Below, one piece after another: positions 1 through 8,796 of a stretch of 23,049 bases of DNA. Both the position numbers and the translations under genes were made by a program. The notes beneath the pieces were generated by a model, which did no database searches, was not told the origin of the DNA, and saw only the letters and a list, made by a program, of their open reading frames with translations. Position 1 is the stretch's first letter, and the number at the start of each line of letters is the position of its first letter. The stretch spans positions 1-23,049 of the forward strand of contig CAKNAD010000013.1 of assembly GCA_929200515.1 (NCBI GenBank), in the 5' to 3' direction. This DNA comes from Candidatus Gorgonimonas leptogorgiae (GTDB taxonomy: Bacteria > Pseudomonadota > Gammaproteobacteria > Pseudomonadales > Endozoicomonadaceae).

Positions 1-38
1 ATTTGCAATTTATACGTTACAACATACTTTTAGTAAAA

Positions 39-1415
39 TTATTTTGTGCTTAAAATAATAACAATTACTAAATAAATATATTGTAAAGTATTAGCTTCAA
101 CTACAGTAACTGCATTATTTGCACATGTCATAGTATTTGTATTGTTTATGATATTTATCTTAGATGTAGTTACTGTAGTTGATAAATAACTATAAGATAG
201 TAACCTACAATTAACTTGGGTATTTATAGGTTTGTGTTTTGTTAAATTTAGTGAATAAAGTTGTAAATTATTATTACCTAAAAGTGCTAACTTAGAAGTA
301 TCATTATTGAAAGATAAAAAATTGAAATGTTCACAAAGTTGTTGAGAAATTAGCTCGCTAGTTTCAAAATAATAATTATTATTATTTTTATATTTAACTA
401 CTGCCATTTTTAAAAATTTAATATAATTATCTGATGTAATAAAAGCTAAGATATCTTGATTACTAGCTATAGTAAAATGAATTACTTTGTTATTTTGACG
501 ATAGACTCTATTCCATTGTATGTCATTTAAGTGCATCCAGTTATGTGCCATTAAAGTAACAGTTCCGCGATAATGTTTTTCAGAAGTAACAATTAGTTGT
601 TCTATAGTGCTGAATAATAGTTTGTTGACATTATCAATAGAACTAAATGAATGCTTTATTTGAGGATTATTGCTATCAGTTAAATCATATAATATACTCT
701 TGCTATTTAAATAGCTTGTAGGATGTAAATATTGTCCTTGAATAACTAAAAAATTTTTTGTTGGTGAAAATACAATAGTGTTGATACACACATCTTTGAT
801 ATCTTGTTTAAATAACAAAGGTGGTGTATGTGTTGTTAAGTTTTTAGAAGTTATATTGTATGCATTAAAACTACTATTATATGCAGTAGCTAATAGTTGT
901 GCATTGTAGTTTAATGCAATATCAACTATTTTATCTGGCAGTGTAAATTTATATTTTATAATAAGTGTATTATTATTTAGATTATATCCATAAATAGTAT
1001 TATTAATTACAAAAGTTATCAAATTGTAATTAGTATTTAATTTTATGTTTTCAATAGCTAAACTAGTATTAAATAAAGTATTAGCTTGTTTGTTTTCTGT
1101 ATTAAAAACTATAAGTTGTTTTTGATTGTTATTAATATTTGCATCTTTGTAAGATGTTTCGATTAAAATATTGTTTTTATCTATAAATTGCATAAAATTT
1201 AAGTTTATAGTATCTTGATTACTTGTTGAAAATATAAAATTGTTTTTAAAATCAATAGCAGTATCATTTTTTATATTTTCTTTAATAGCAGTATCTACAA
1301 TATTGTATTTATGATTTGAGCTTACAGTATATATATTTTGTGAATTATAAAAAAAATTCTTAGCAAAAACTATGCTTACTAACTTTAATAATGTAGTTGT
1401 GATTAAAAAATTCAT
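39..1415 (-). CDS. Secreted beta-propeller-like protein of unknown function
   Basis: A 458-residue protein of no family I can name. The N-terminus (lysine at 11, hydrophobic 3-17, likely cleavage after VFA at 16-18) looks like a signal peptide. The last 20 residues are hydrophobic (LVIVIILSTK) and could be a C-terminal anchor. The middle holds several degenerate WD40/YVTN-like blades, each a hydrophobic strand, a loop and then a Y/L-D/N-L ending, for example FSPTKNFLVIQGQ and NNDTSKLALLGNNNLQLYSL. It is very rich in Asn, Ile and Thr, as expected for AT-driven drift. The start lies 29 nt after the dsbD stop on the same strand, so the two are probably cotranscribed. No good ribosome binding site is visible. 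The beta-propeller call is an inference from weak repeats; the reading frame itself is convincing. Confidence 0.6.
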   Translation of the reverse strand: MNFLITTTLLKLVSIVFAKNFFYNSQNIYTVSSNHKYNIVDTAIKENIKNDTAIDFKNNFIFSTSNQDTINLNFMQFIDKNNILIETSYKDANINNNQKQLIVFNTENKQANTLFNTSLAIENIKLNTNYNLITFVINNTIYGYNLNNNTLIIKYKFTLPDKIVDIALNYNAQLLATAYNSSFNAYNITSKNLTTHTPPLLFKQDIKDVCINTIVFSPTKNFLVIQGQYLHPTSYLNSKSILYDLTDSNNPQIKHSFSSIDNVNKLLFSTIEQLIVTSEKHYRGTVTLMAHNWMHLNDIQWNRVYRQNNKVIHFTIASNQDILAFITSDNYIKFLKMAVVKYKNNNNYYFETSELISQQLCEHFNFLSFNNDTSKLALLGNNNLQLYSLNLTKHKPINTQVNCRLLSYSYLSTTVTTSKINIINNTNTMTCANNAVTVVEANTLQYIYLVIVIILSTK

Positions 1416-1444
1416 AATAATATTTTTATATTGGAATATTGTTT

Positions 1445-3223
1445 TTATTTGTTGAGCATTGTTTGTATACGATCAGCGATATTATCAGCAGTTACTGCAT
1501 GGTTTATTCTTAAGTCAGTAATCTCATTACCATTAGCATCAAAAAATAATATTGCTGGTGGTCCAAATATATTGAGAGATTTTAATAAACCATGTTGTTG
1601 TGGAGTAAGTTTAGTAATATCAAAATTTATATAGGCTAAATTTTGCATTAATAATATAACTTTATCATTATTTGTAAAATCATTTTCCATAGTATGACAT
1701 AACGAACACCAGTTAGCGTTAATAAATAACATAACAGGTAGTCGTTGCTGTTTAAATTTATTTAAACTATTAGTTAATTTAACAGGTGAAGTAATAGTTA
1801 TTTGTTTACTAGTATTAGATGCTATTTGGTTGTCTTGAGTCACAATTAATTTAGATACTATAATTAAGCTAACAATTATTCCTAAACATGTAGCTGAGTA
1901 ACTAGATAATTTTAACCACCTTGCAAATTTTTGTGAACAATAAGGTAGCAAGCATTTATATAGTAATATAATAGAGAGTATCGCAATAAAAATATGAATT
2001 AAATAACTAGCTTGCTGTTGTATAGTACGAGCTAGTAGCATGTCTGCAACTAACATTAGTGCAATAGCAAAAAATATCCGTATAGCTAGCATCCATGCCC
2101 CCGATTTAGGCAATAATGATTTACCGCCAATACTAATTATTATCATAGGTAGACCCATACCTAAACCTAAAGCAAACAAGCAACAACCACCTAAAATAAT
2201 ATCAGCAGTACTACTAATGTATAGCAACGCCCCCACTAACGGTGGAGTAACACATGGAGATACTACTAAAGCAGCTATCACTCCCATAAAAAAAGCATAT
2301 AAATGCTTATTAGTAGATTTTGGTTTTCGCTCTAATTTTTGTTGTAATTTTGCAGGTAATTTAATTTCATAAATTCCAAACATAGAAACTGCTAATAAAA
2401 TAAATAAAATAGCCATTGGAATTAATAGCCAAGGTGATTGCATATGTAATTGCAAATTAAAACTTGAACCTAATATCGCGGTTATTATGCCCATAGCAGT
2501 CATTACTAGAGACATACCAATTACATATAAACATGCTAACTGTAATGATTGTCGCCAATTTGTAGTGGCGTTGTTAATAAGAACACTACAAATAATAGGG
2601 AGCATAGGAAAGACACATGGTGTAAAGCATAAAGCTATTCCAGCAAAGAAAAAAATTAATAAATTAACAATAAAACTACTTGTAGTTAATATATCAAAAT
2701 AAGAAGAATCATTTACTGTTTTTGTTGTAGCAGGTGGAGATAAAATAAGTGCTGCATTTTTTGTATATGCTTCAGGAATATCTATAGCTGTAGATTGAGG
2801 AGGATAACATAAGGTATCAGCATAACAGCCTTGATAATTTACTATTAAACTTTTGATATTAGAATCAATTATATTAATAGTAAATGAAGTATCATAAATA
2901 GCTATATTTTTTTGCGTAAATTCATCTGTTATGAGTCTTGGTTTAGGGTAAGTAGCTATAATTTTCTGTTGTTGGTTGGTTGCATTTATTAGTTGTAATT
3001 TATCTTTATATAAATAGCAATTAGGAGCAATAATCACATCTACATTAATTTTATCTGCTATTCTTGTAGCAATAAATTTAAATGCTTGATCTGCTGAAAT
3101 AATTTTACTATTAGCAAATAATTCAGTACCGCCAAAATGATTGCTACTATTGTTAGTTAGCAACTCATTGCCTTGGCTGTTTTGTATTATCAGTATTAAT
3201 AAAAAAGCTATTATTCTAAACAT
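1445..3223 (-). CDS. dsbD: Thiol:disulfide interchange protein DsbD
   Basis: Inner-membrane reductase that carries electrons from cytoplasmic thioredoxin to periplasmic thiol proteins (DsbC, DsbG, cytochrome c and copper-site maturation). All three modules are visible in 592 residues. A signal peptide (1-18) leads into the alpha domain, with the Cys pair of GCYADTLCYPP at 133/139. The eight-helix membrane domain (about 183-460) has the paired Cys of CFTPCVFP (203) and VSPCVTPP (324). The C-terminal thioredoxin-like gamma domain has NWCSLCH at 506/509 and a cis-Pro region (GPPAILF). Length is close to the E. coli protein (about 565). It diverges from the antiporter gene and is followed after 29 nt by a secreted protein gene. 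A PCu(A)C copper chaperone gene elsewhere in the window fits a role in copper-site thiol reduction, though that link is inference. Confidence 0.95.
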   Translation of the reverse strand: MFRIIAFLLILIIQNSQGNELLTNNSSNHFGGTELFANSKIISADQAFKFIATRIADKINVDVIIAPNCYLYKDKLQLINATNQQQKIIATYPKPRLITDEFTQKNIAIYDTSFTINIIDSNIKSLIVNYQGCYADTLCYPPQSTAIDIPEAYTKNAALILSPPATTKTVNDSSYFDILTTSSFIVNLLIFFFAGIALCFTPCVFPMLPIICSVLINNATTNWRQSLQLACLYVIGMSLVMTAMGIITAILGSSFNLQLHMQSPWLLIPMAILFILLAVSMFGIYEIKLPAKLQQKLERKPKSTNKHLYAFFMGVIAALVVSPCVTPPLVGALLYISSTADIILGGCCLFALGLGMGLPMIIISIGGKSLLPKSGAWMLAIRIFFAIALMLVADMLLARTIQQQASYLIHIFIAILSIILLYKCLLPYCSQKFARWLKLSSYSATCLGIIVSLIIVSKLIVTQDNQIASNTSKQITITSPVKLTNSLNKFKQQRLPVMLFINANWCSLCHTMENDFTNNDKVILLMQNLAYINFDITKLTPQQHGLLKSLNIFGPPAILFFDANGNEITDLRINHAVTADNIADRIQTMLNK

Positions 3224-3349
3224 TAATAATCCAGTATATTTAGTTACATTTTGAGAGACTATTATATATCTTCAATTACTCTGTGTATATACATTTTACA
3301 AGATACAATGTATAGTAGAGGTATTTTAGGTTTTTACTACGGGTATTTT

Positions 3350-4924
3350 ATGGAAGATTTAAATTTTAGTTACTCTTATTTATCATTAATTCCTCCAATT
3401 CTTACTGTTTTTTTAGCTATAGTAACCAAGCGTGAGTTAATGTCTTTGATGGTAGGAATATTAGTTGGGCATATAATATTAAATTGTAGTGCTCCAATAA
3501 AAATAGTTACAGGTGTAGCTAGTTCTTTTACTAATGTCTTTTGGAATTCTGGATTTAATTTAAGCAACTTGTATATATTGTTATTTTTATTAATTTTAGG
3601 TGTTATAACTAGTTTAATTAATTCTTCAGGTGGGGCTCATGCTTTTGCTAAATGGATATTAAAACGCATTAAAACTAGAAAGCAATCCGCTATTTTGGTA
3701 GCAGTGTTAGGAGTGATTATTTTTATCGATGACTATTTCAATAGTTTAGCGGTTGGTAGTATCGGTAGGCCTGTTACCGACCATTATAAAATATCTAGAG
3801 CTAAATTAGCATATCTGCTTGATTCTACATCTGCTCCAGTTTGTGCATTGGTGCCAATATCTAGTTGGGGAGCATACATAATAGCATTAATTACCCCAAT
3901 CTTAGCTTATCACGGTATACAGCATATAACACCCATAGATACCTTTATGCAGATAGCCCCTATTAGTTACTATCCTATATTTGCTTTAGCGATGATTTTT
4001 TGCGTTATTGCTTTTGATATAGATATAGGTCCTATGAAGCACCATGAAACTATAGCGTTGCAACAAGGAATATTAACCGATACAAACAGTTATAACGCCT
4101 ATGAATCTCTATCAAGTGATAGTATCTGCAAAGGAAAAGTTGGTGACTTATTAATACCAATATTTTTGCTGATTACATCGGTATTCTTTTTTATGTGGTA
4201 TTACGGAGTATCTGCTTTAAAAGCTATAGACGGCAATATCAGCTTCATAGCCATAATAGAAGTTACTGATGTATCAAAATCTTTGTTAGCAGGAAGTTTG
4301 GTGAGTTTAGCTAGTGTTATTATACTGTTATTGAACAGATCAATCTCGTTAACTAACTGGTTTAAAACCATAAAAACTGGTATTTTATCGATGGTTCCGG
4401 CAATTAGTATATTAATACTCGCTTGGATGTTAGGCGATATAATTAGCCAAATTCAAACTGGTAAGTATATGGCCTATTTAATTGGTAATACTGTTAGTAT
4501 GTCATTCTTGCCTTTTATAATCTTTTTATTGTCAAGCGCTATTGCCTTTTCTACAGGAACTAGCTGGGGTACATTCAGTATTATGTTACCAATTGCGGTA
4601 GATATGTCTATGGCTGGCAATCATGATATGCTAATACCTGCGATGTCTGCTGTAATATCAGGAGCTGTATTTGGAGATCATTGCTCTCCTATTTCTGACA
4701 CCACCATACTATCAGCTACTGGGGCAGGATGTAACTTTATGGATCATGTAACAACACAATTGCCATACGCTTTATGTGTAGCACTTATTAGTTCTATTGG
4801 TTATATCTCGTTAGGGTATTTGGGTACGCTTCATAGTTTTATGTTAACAACTATAGTTTTTGTAGCTATGGTTATAATTTTTGTAAAGATGAAAAGTTTT
4901 AACAACACTAAAGTAACCGCATAA
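3350..4924 (+). CDS. NhaC-family Na+/H+ antiporter-like transporter
   Basis: Polytopic inner-membrane protein of the Na+/H+ antiporter (Pfam Na_H_antiporter, NhaC/YuiF-like) family, expected to exchange protons for Na+ or an organic substrate. About twelve hydrophobic segments are evident. Family signatures include FIDDYFNSLAVGS (near 125-137) with its acidic pair in a membrane segment, LDSTSAPVCALVPISSWGAY, and the C-terminal VFGDHCSPISDTTILSATGA (near 440-460). The frame stays open upstream to a TTG at 3251 and an ATG at 3308. I chose ATG 3350 (MEDLNFSYSY) because it precedes the first conserved helix and gives a normal length of 524; the site is not certain. It reads away from dsbD, leaving about 125 nt for divergent promoters. 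Substrate cannot be told from sequence. Confidence 0.85.
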   Translation: MEDLNFSYSYLSLIPPILTVFLAIVTKRELMSLMVGILVGHIILNCSAPIKIVTGVASSFTNVFWNSGFNLSNLYILLFLLILGVITSLINSSGGAHAFAKWILKRIKTRKQSAILVAVLGVIIFIDDYFNSLAVGSIGRPVTDHYKISRAKLAYLLDSTSAPVCALVPISSWGAYIIALITPILAYHGIQHITPIDTFMQIAPISYYPIFALAMIFCVIAFDIDIGPMKHHETIALQQGILTDTNSYNAYESLSSDSICKGKVGDLLIPIFLLITSVFFFMWYYGVSALKAIDGNISFIAIIEVTDVSKSLLAGSLVSLASVIILLLNRSISLTNWFKTIKTGILSMVPAISILILAWMLGDIISQIQTGKYMAYLIGNTVSMSFLPFIIFLLSSAIAFSTGTSWGTFSIMLPIAVDMSMAGNHDMLIPAMSAVISGAVFGDHCSPISDTTILSATGAGCNFMDHVTTQLPYALCVALISSIGYISLGYLGTLHSFMLTTIVFVAMVIIFVKMKSFNNTKVTA

Positions 4925-4944
4925 CATATTTACTAAAAAAAATG

Positions 4945-4978
4945 GATTATAGTCCACATATACAGGTGGCTTATAATC
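4945..4978 (+). terminator. Hairpin downstream of the antiporter gene
   Basis: An inverted repeat 20 nt after the antiporter stop: a 7-bp AT stem, two mismatches, then a 4-bp GTGG/CCAC stem around an 8-nt loop. A short TTTAAAT follows rather than a strong T-run, so intrinsic termination is plausible but weak. It may also relate to the dispersed TATACAC repeats, as its loop side reads ATATACAGGTGGC. Confidence 0.35.
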
Positions 4979-5027
4979 TTTAAATACAATTAAAAATTTT
5001 AAAATAAGAATAACTAGAGAAATTAAT

Positions 5028-5310
5028 ATGGTAAATAACAATATTCCTAAAAGATTTAGCTGTTTTTTTTAAATGGTATTAATAACAGTTTTTATTGCCT
5101 GTTTGCGCTTTTTTAATTGATAGCTGGGAACATGATGTAGAAAATAATGCTAGTGTAATCTTTGATTTTTATGTTTATGCCGTTACTTGGCAACCTAGTT
5201 TTTGTCAGATTAATAATGTAAATACTGGATCTAACGAGTTTAAACTTCATGGAATCTAGCCATATTTTAAAACACCAGAAATATTTACCGTAAAAAATTA
5301 TCATCCATAG
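5028..5310 (+). pseudogene. Decayed RNase T2 family ribonuclease
   Basis: A relic of a secreted RNase T2 (RNase I-like) gene. It starts at ATG 5028 after an AGAGA site with the basic stretch MVNNNIPKRF. It then needs a frameshift at the T8 run (5063-5070) to continue into a hydrophobic signal segment (MVLITVFIAC), and another at the T run near 5109-5114. From there the frame reads DFYVYAVTWQPSFCQ at about 5164-5208, matching the family N-terminus (compare DRYVLALSWQTGFCQ in E. coli RNase I). It ends in KLHGI-stop-PYF, where family members have the active-site LHGLWP motif. The TAG at 5257-5259 replaces the Trp codon (TGG to TAG). A second in-frame TAG is at 5308. The second active-site motif (HEW..HG) is not found, so the gene is both disrupted and truncated. 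Confidence 0.75.
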
Positions 5311-5621
5311 TTTTGCCTTGCTTCATCAGGATGTTCTTCTTTTGAAGTTTGTGATATCACAGATGAAACAATTAAAACTGTGCAATCTGATCCTTTATTA
5401 AAATCTATACTTCCAGATAATCCGCAAAAATTACCCCCACAACGACTGCATGATGGGACAACATCATTCTTTGCAATCAAAAAACTATAATTATCTGCAG
5501 GTTTTAAGCTTAAAAAATTAGTTACACATGTATCATTGTTCTTATCAGTTGCAAAACCGCTAAAACAACATAATATACTAAATGCTATGATGGTAAATAT
5601 TAAAAATTTTTTTATTTTCAT
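5301..5621 (-). CDS. Small cysteine-rich secreted protein, unknown
   Basis: A 106-residue protein with a textbook signal peptide: MKIKKF, a hydrophobic core FLIFTIIAFSILCC, then a likely cleavage after GFA (22-24). The doublet Cys (18-19) could alternatively be read as a lipobox, but the context is poor. The mature part has a dense cysteine cluster, SCSRCGGNFCG, plus two more Cys, suggesting disulfides or a metal site. I recognise no family. No strong Shine-Dalgarno sequence precedes it. Its 3' end meets the 3' end of the RNase T2 relic on the other strand, and the opposite strand reads partly open here, so I cannot exclude that this frame lies over more of that dead gene. The complete signal peptide argues for a real gene. 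Confidence 0.55.
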   Translation of the reverse strand: MKIKKFLIFTIIAFSILCCFSGFATDKNNDTCVTNFLSLKPADNYSFLIAKNDVVPSCSRCGGNFCGLSGSIDFNKGSDCTVLIVSSVISQTSKEEHPDEARQNYG

Positions 5622-5847
5622 AAGATGGTAATTTAATCCATTAAATTAATATTAGTTATACGAAAGTTGACTTTTTTAAAAAGTAGCTTGAGCAATAAAA
5701 TACATTAATTTAGCCAGCTATTTTATAAAATTCAGTCGTATATTATCATATAAAAATTAAAAGTCTAATTTATTACATCGTAAAATAAACTAATATTTGT
5801 TTATGGATTAAATTTTTTTAGACTGAAAACCTAGAGTTTTTATATAA

Positions 5848-6567
5848 TTAGAAGTCAGCGTTGGTGTATACATTTTGTACGTCATCTAAATCTTCTAGAC
5901 GGTCAATCAGTTTAGTTATTTTTTCTGCTTGTTCTTGATCTAAAGCACTAGTAGTAGAAGGTATCATGGTTACTTCTGCATTTGCTGGTGTAAACCCTTG
6001 TTTAACTAGAGAATCTTTAACATGCATAAGTTCAGTCCATTCCGTTATAACTTCTACTGAGTTGTCATCGTTACTAATAATATCTTCAGCACCAGAGTCT
6101 ATAGCGAGATTAAATAATTTATCTTCATCTATATCATCTGCAAACAGTAATTGCCCTTTGCGACTAAATAAATAAGCTACTGAACCTTCGGTACCTAAAT
6201 TACCTCCGTGCTTACTAAAAGCATGGCGTACTTCCGATACTGTACGGTTACGGTTATCTGTAAGACATTCTACTAAAACCGCTACTCCCCCAGGACCATA
6301 ACCTTCGTAGCTTACTTCTTCCATGTTGGTATCATCGCCACCACCAACACCACGAGATATTGCTCGATTTATAGTATCGCGAGTCATATTGGCATTTAAT
6401 GCTTTGTCGATAACTTGTCTTAGCTTGGGGTTGTCTTCTGGGGCACCACCACCTTGTTTAGCAGCTACGACAATTTCACGAATAATTTTAGTAAAAACTT
6501 TACCACGTTTGTTATCTTGAGCTGCTTTGCGATGTTTGATATTTGCCCATTTACTATGTCCGGCCAT
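5848..6567 (-). CDS. yebC: YebC/PmpR-family transcription or translation factor
   Basis: A 239-residue member of the YebC/TACO1 family, described both as a transcriptional regulator and, more recently, as a factor that helps ribosomes through difficult (proline-rich) sequences. The canonical opening MAGHSKWANIKHRKAAQD is intact. The family landmarks NRAISRG, YEGYGPGGVAVLVECLTDNRNRT and the GxLGTEGSVAYLF strand follow, and length is normal. The frame could be extended to a TTG at 6579, but ATG 6567 gives the conserved N-terminus and has a GGTG ribosome site at the right distance. It lies 73 nt after aspS on the same strand, the usual gammaproteobacterial order; the ruvC that often follows is absent here. 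Confidence 0.96.
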   Translation of the reverse strand: MAGHSKWANIKHRKAAQDNKRGKVFTKIIREIVVAAKQGGGAPEDNPKLRQVIDKALNANMTRDTINRAISRGVGGGDDTNMEEVSYEGYGPGGVAVLVECLTDNRNRTVSEVRHAFSKHGGNLGTEGSVAYLFSRKGQLLFADDIDEDKLFNLAIDSGAEDIISNDDNSVEVITEWTELMHVKDSLVKQGFTPANAEVTMIPSTTSALDQEQAEKITKLIDRLEDLDDVQNVYTNADF

Positions 6568-6588
6568 AAAATTCACCAAGTTGAATTT

Positions 6589-6626
6589 TATACACTATCT
6601 TATAGGATTATGGAAGATAGTGTATA
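6589..6626 (-). repeat. Perfect 13-bp hairpin between aspS and yebC
   Basis: TATACACTATCTT at 6589-6601 and its exact reverse complement at 6614-6626 enclose a 12-nt loop. It lies 14 nt after the aspS stop and 21 nt before the yebC start. No T-run follows on the minus strand, so it is more likely an RNA-processing or attenuating hairpin, or a copy of a small mobile palindrome, than a complete intrinsic terminator. The arm begins with the same TATACAC seen in the hairpins at 15668 and 21375. Confidence 0.7.
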
Positions 6627-6640
6627 GTAAAAATTATTGT

Positions 6641-8410
6641 TTAATTAAGTTTAGGTTTAATATTCAGATGTAATTCTGTCAGTTGTGGTTGATCTACTTT
6701 TCCAGGGGCTGCTGTTAATAAGCATGAAGCCGACTGTGTTTTTGGAAAAGCAATAACATTACGGATATTATCAGTACCACAAAGTAGCATTACTAGTCTA
6801 TCGAGACCAAAAGCTATTCCGGCATGTGGAGGAGCCCCATATTTTAGAGCATTTAATAAAAAGCCAAATTTTTCTTGTTGCTGTTCTTCGTTAATATTCA
6901 ACAAGTTAAAAACTATTTGTTGCATATCTTGCTTATGAATACGTACTGACCCGCCACCAACTTCATAGCCATTAATTACTAAATCGTAGGCTTTTGAATT
7001 TGCTGCTAATGGCTTTGCTGCTAATTCTTCAGCACTGCAATCTGGGGCTGTAAATGGATGATGCAAGGCAGTTAGTTCGCCACTATCGGTTTCTTCAAAC
7101 ATTGGAAAATCTACAATCCATACTGGTTGCCAATCAGAAGTATATAAATTTAGATCTTTACCGAGCTTGCAGCGTAAGGCGCCAAGAGCATCATTAACAG
7201 TTTTAGTTTTATCAGCACCAAAGAAAATAATATCGCCATCTTGAGCTTGTAGTTTCTCAATTATTTGCATGGTTACGGTTTCGCCAAGAAACTTAACTAT
7301 AGGAGATTGCACGCCTTCTATGCCAGATTCTAGCTTGTTGATTTTAATCCAAGCTAAGCCTTTAGCCCCGAATCTGGAGACATATTTAGTATAATCATCT
7401 ATTTGTTTACGTGTTAAATTAGCCCCGTTTGTAACTTTTAATGCTGCAACTTTACAATTAGCATTAGCTGCTGGTTTTTTAAATACGTTAAAGTCGATAT
7501 CTGTTAGTAGTTCATCTATGGTTACTAACTCAAGAGGAATACGTAAATCTGGTTTATCGGAGCCGTATTTTTCCATAGCTTCTGCATAACTTAATTGTAA
7601 AAATGTTGCTGGTAGCTTGATATCAGCGACATCGGCAAATAGCGTTCTTACCATTTGTTCAGATTTATCCATAACATCTTTAGCATTCATAAAAGATGTT
7701 TCTATATCTATTTGAGTGAACTCAGGCTGACGATCAGCACGTAGATCTTCATCACGGAAACACTTGGTTATTTGATAATAGCGATCAAATCCTGCTATCA
7801 TTAGCATCTGTTTAAATAATTGCGGTGATTGTGGTAAAGCATAGAAATGACCTTGATGAATTCTACTAGGAACTAAGTAATCTCTTGCACCTTCAGGTGT
7901 GGCTCTCGTTAGCATTGGTGTTTCTATATCTAAAAAATTATTATCATCTAGATAGTTACGAATACTTTTAGTTACCTTGCTGCGCAATATAAGGTTATGC
8001 TGCATGTTATCACGGCGTAAATCTATTACTCTATGTTTTAATCTAACATCTTCGCCGACATCTATGTAGCCTTCTAATTGGAATGGTGGTGTAACTGCGG
8101 TATTAAGAAGCGTTAACTCACTGGCAATTATTTCTACTTCGCCAGTAGCCATATTTTCATTTATAGTGCCTTCAGGGCGTGGTGTTACTACTCCAGTAAC
8201 CTGTAATACAAATTCACTGCGGCAGTTATCTGCAATGGCAAATGCATCTTTATTTTCAGGGTTTATAACTATTTGCGATATACCGGTTATATCTCTTAAA
8301 TCAAGAAAAATCACTCCGCCATGATCACGTCTACGATGCACCCAACCACACAAACTTACAGTTTGTTTATTAAAAGATAAGTTTAATTTTCCGCAATAAT
8401 GACTGCGCAT
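6641..8410 (-). CDS. aspS: Aspartyl-tRNA synthetase, probably non-discriminating type
   Basis: Class IIb synthetase that charges tRNA with aspartate. It is full length (589 residues) with an N-terminal OB-fold anticodon domain, the catalytic core with FRDEDLRADRQPEFTQID (motif 2) and GIAFGLDRLVML (motif 3), and the inserted bacterial GAD domain between. A strong AGGAG lies 7 nt before the ATG. The anticodon domain reads CGWVHRRRDHGGVIF, with His30, and has Gly81 in RPEGT. From memory, these match the His and Gly of Pseudomonas aeruginosa AspRS (His31, Gly82 there) that were linked to a non-discriminating enzyme, while E. coli has Leu in RRRDLGS. If so, it also makes Asp-tRNA(Asn), which GatCAB must amidate. 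The identity is certain; the specificity is inferred from two residues. Confidence 0.97.
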   Translation of the reverse strand: MRSHYCGKLNLSFNKQTVSLCGWVHRRRDHGGVIFLDLRDITGISQIVINPENKDAFAIADNCRSEFVLQVTGVVTPRPEGTINENMATGEVEIIASELTLLNTAVTPPFQLEGYIDVGEDVRLKHRVIDLRRDNMQHNLILRSKVTKSIRNYLDDNNFLDIETPMLTRATPEGARDYLVPSRIHQGHFYALPQSPQLFKQMLMIAGFDRYYQITKCFRDEDLRADRQPEFTQIDIETSFMNAKDVMDKSEQMVRTLFADVADIKLPATFLQLSYAEAMEKYGSDKPDLRIPLELVTIDELLTDIDFNVFKKPAANANCKVAALKVTNGANLTRKQIDDYTKYVSRFGAKGLAWIKINKLESGIEGVQSPIVKFLGETVTMQIIEKLQAQDGDIIFFGADKTKTVNDALGALRCKLGKDLNLYTSDWQPVWIVDFPMFEETDSGELTALHHPFTAPDCSAEELAAKPLAANSKAYDLVINGYEVGGGSVRIHKQDMQQIVFNLLNINEEQQQEKFGFLLNALKYGAPPHAGIAFGLDRLVMLLCGTDNIRNVIAFPKTQSASCLLTAAPGKVDQPQLTELHLNIKPKLN

Positions 8411-8517
8411 TATATCTCCTTAAATTTAGTAGCTATTGTTATTCAATAATAAAAAAATTACCAATTGATAATCGAATAAAATTACATCATTGTACTAAAT
8501 TTTTTAGAAAAATGCTA

Positions 8518-8542
8518 TATATACACGTGGCAGATGAAAATG
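8518..8542 (+). repeat. 25-bp direct repeat, copy 1
   Basis: TATATACACGTGGCAG followed by an A/T variable base and TGAAAATG; 24 of 25 bases equal 10011-10035. It lies in the 386-nt gene-free stretch 8411-8796. Besides this and the inverted repeat at 8658 I see only a small ATGCA-AG-TGCAT palindrome near 8597 and no gene. Confidence 0.75.
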
Positions 8543-8657
8543 TTATATTTAAGGGCTAAGTAAAAAGGTCTAATTTGAGGCAAAATACTGCCCGAATGCA
8601 AGTGCATTTAAAAGTGTTTTAACGATGAAGTGGATTTTTTTAATAGCCCCCAGCGGG

Positions 8658-8707
8658 CAAGGCTTCTAAGCTTTTATCTTACGTTAGTATTTCTTGATTT
8701 AGTAGAC
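8658..8707 (+). repeat. 50-bp inverted repeat, left arm
   Basis: 47 of 50 bases match the reverse complement of 10103-10152. The arms point toward each other across the kinase gene. The right arm reads open as RLNQEILTQDKSLEAL on the plus strand while this arm has a stop in the same phase, so it may be a fragment of a once-coding mobile element. It starts 90 nt past the kinase stop. Confidence 0.8.
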
Positions 8708-8796
8708 TAAATACTGACTTAGCTAAAAAGAGCATACTTCAAACTATGTGTCATGAGTAAGTTTAGATATTTAAGCTATTCTTTAAACAATTTTAG

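Noticed and set aside
1431..2702. Plus-strand frames inside dsbD
   Set aside because: dsbD is unmistakable on the minus strand; these have no family features.
3251..3349. Longer antiporter N-terminus from TTG 3251 or ATG 3308
   Set aside because: The extra residues (MRDYYISSIT...) are not family-like and the TTG lies in the divergent promoter region; ATG 3308 cannot be fully excluded.
4844..5041. Minus-strand 65-residue hydrophobic frame
   Set aside because: It runs antisense into the antiporter's last helix, which explains its hydrophobicity; no ribosome site.
5113..5304. Minus-strand frame overlapping the stop of the Cys-rich gene by ATGA
   Set aside because: The ATGA overlap looks like coupling, but the bases are better explained by the plus-strand RNase T2 relic, and the protein has no recognisable features.
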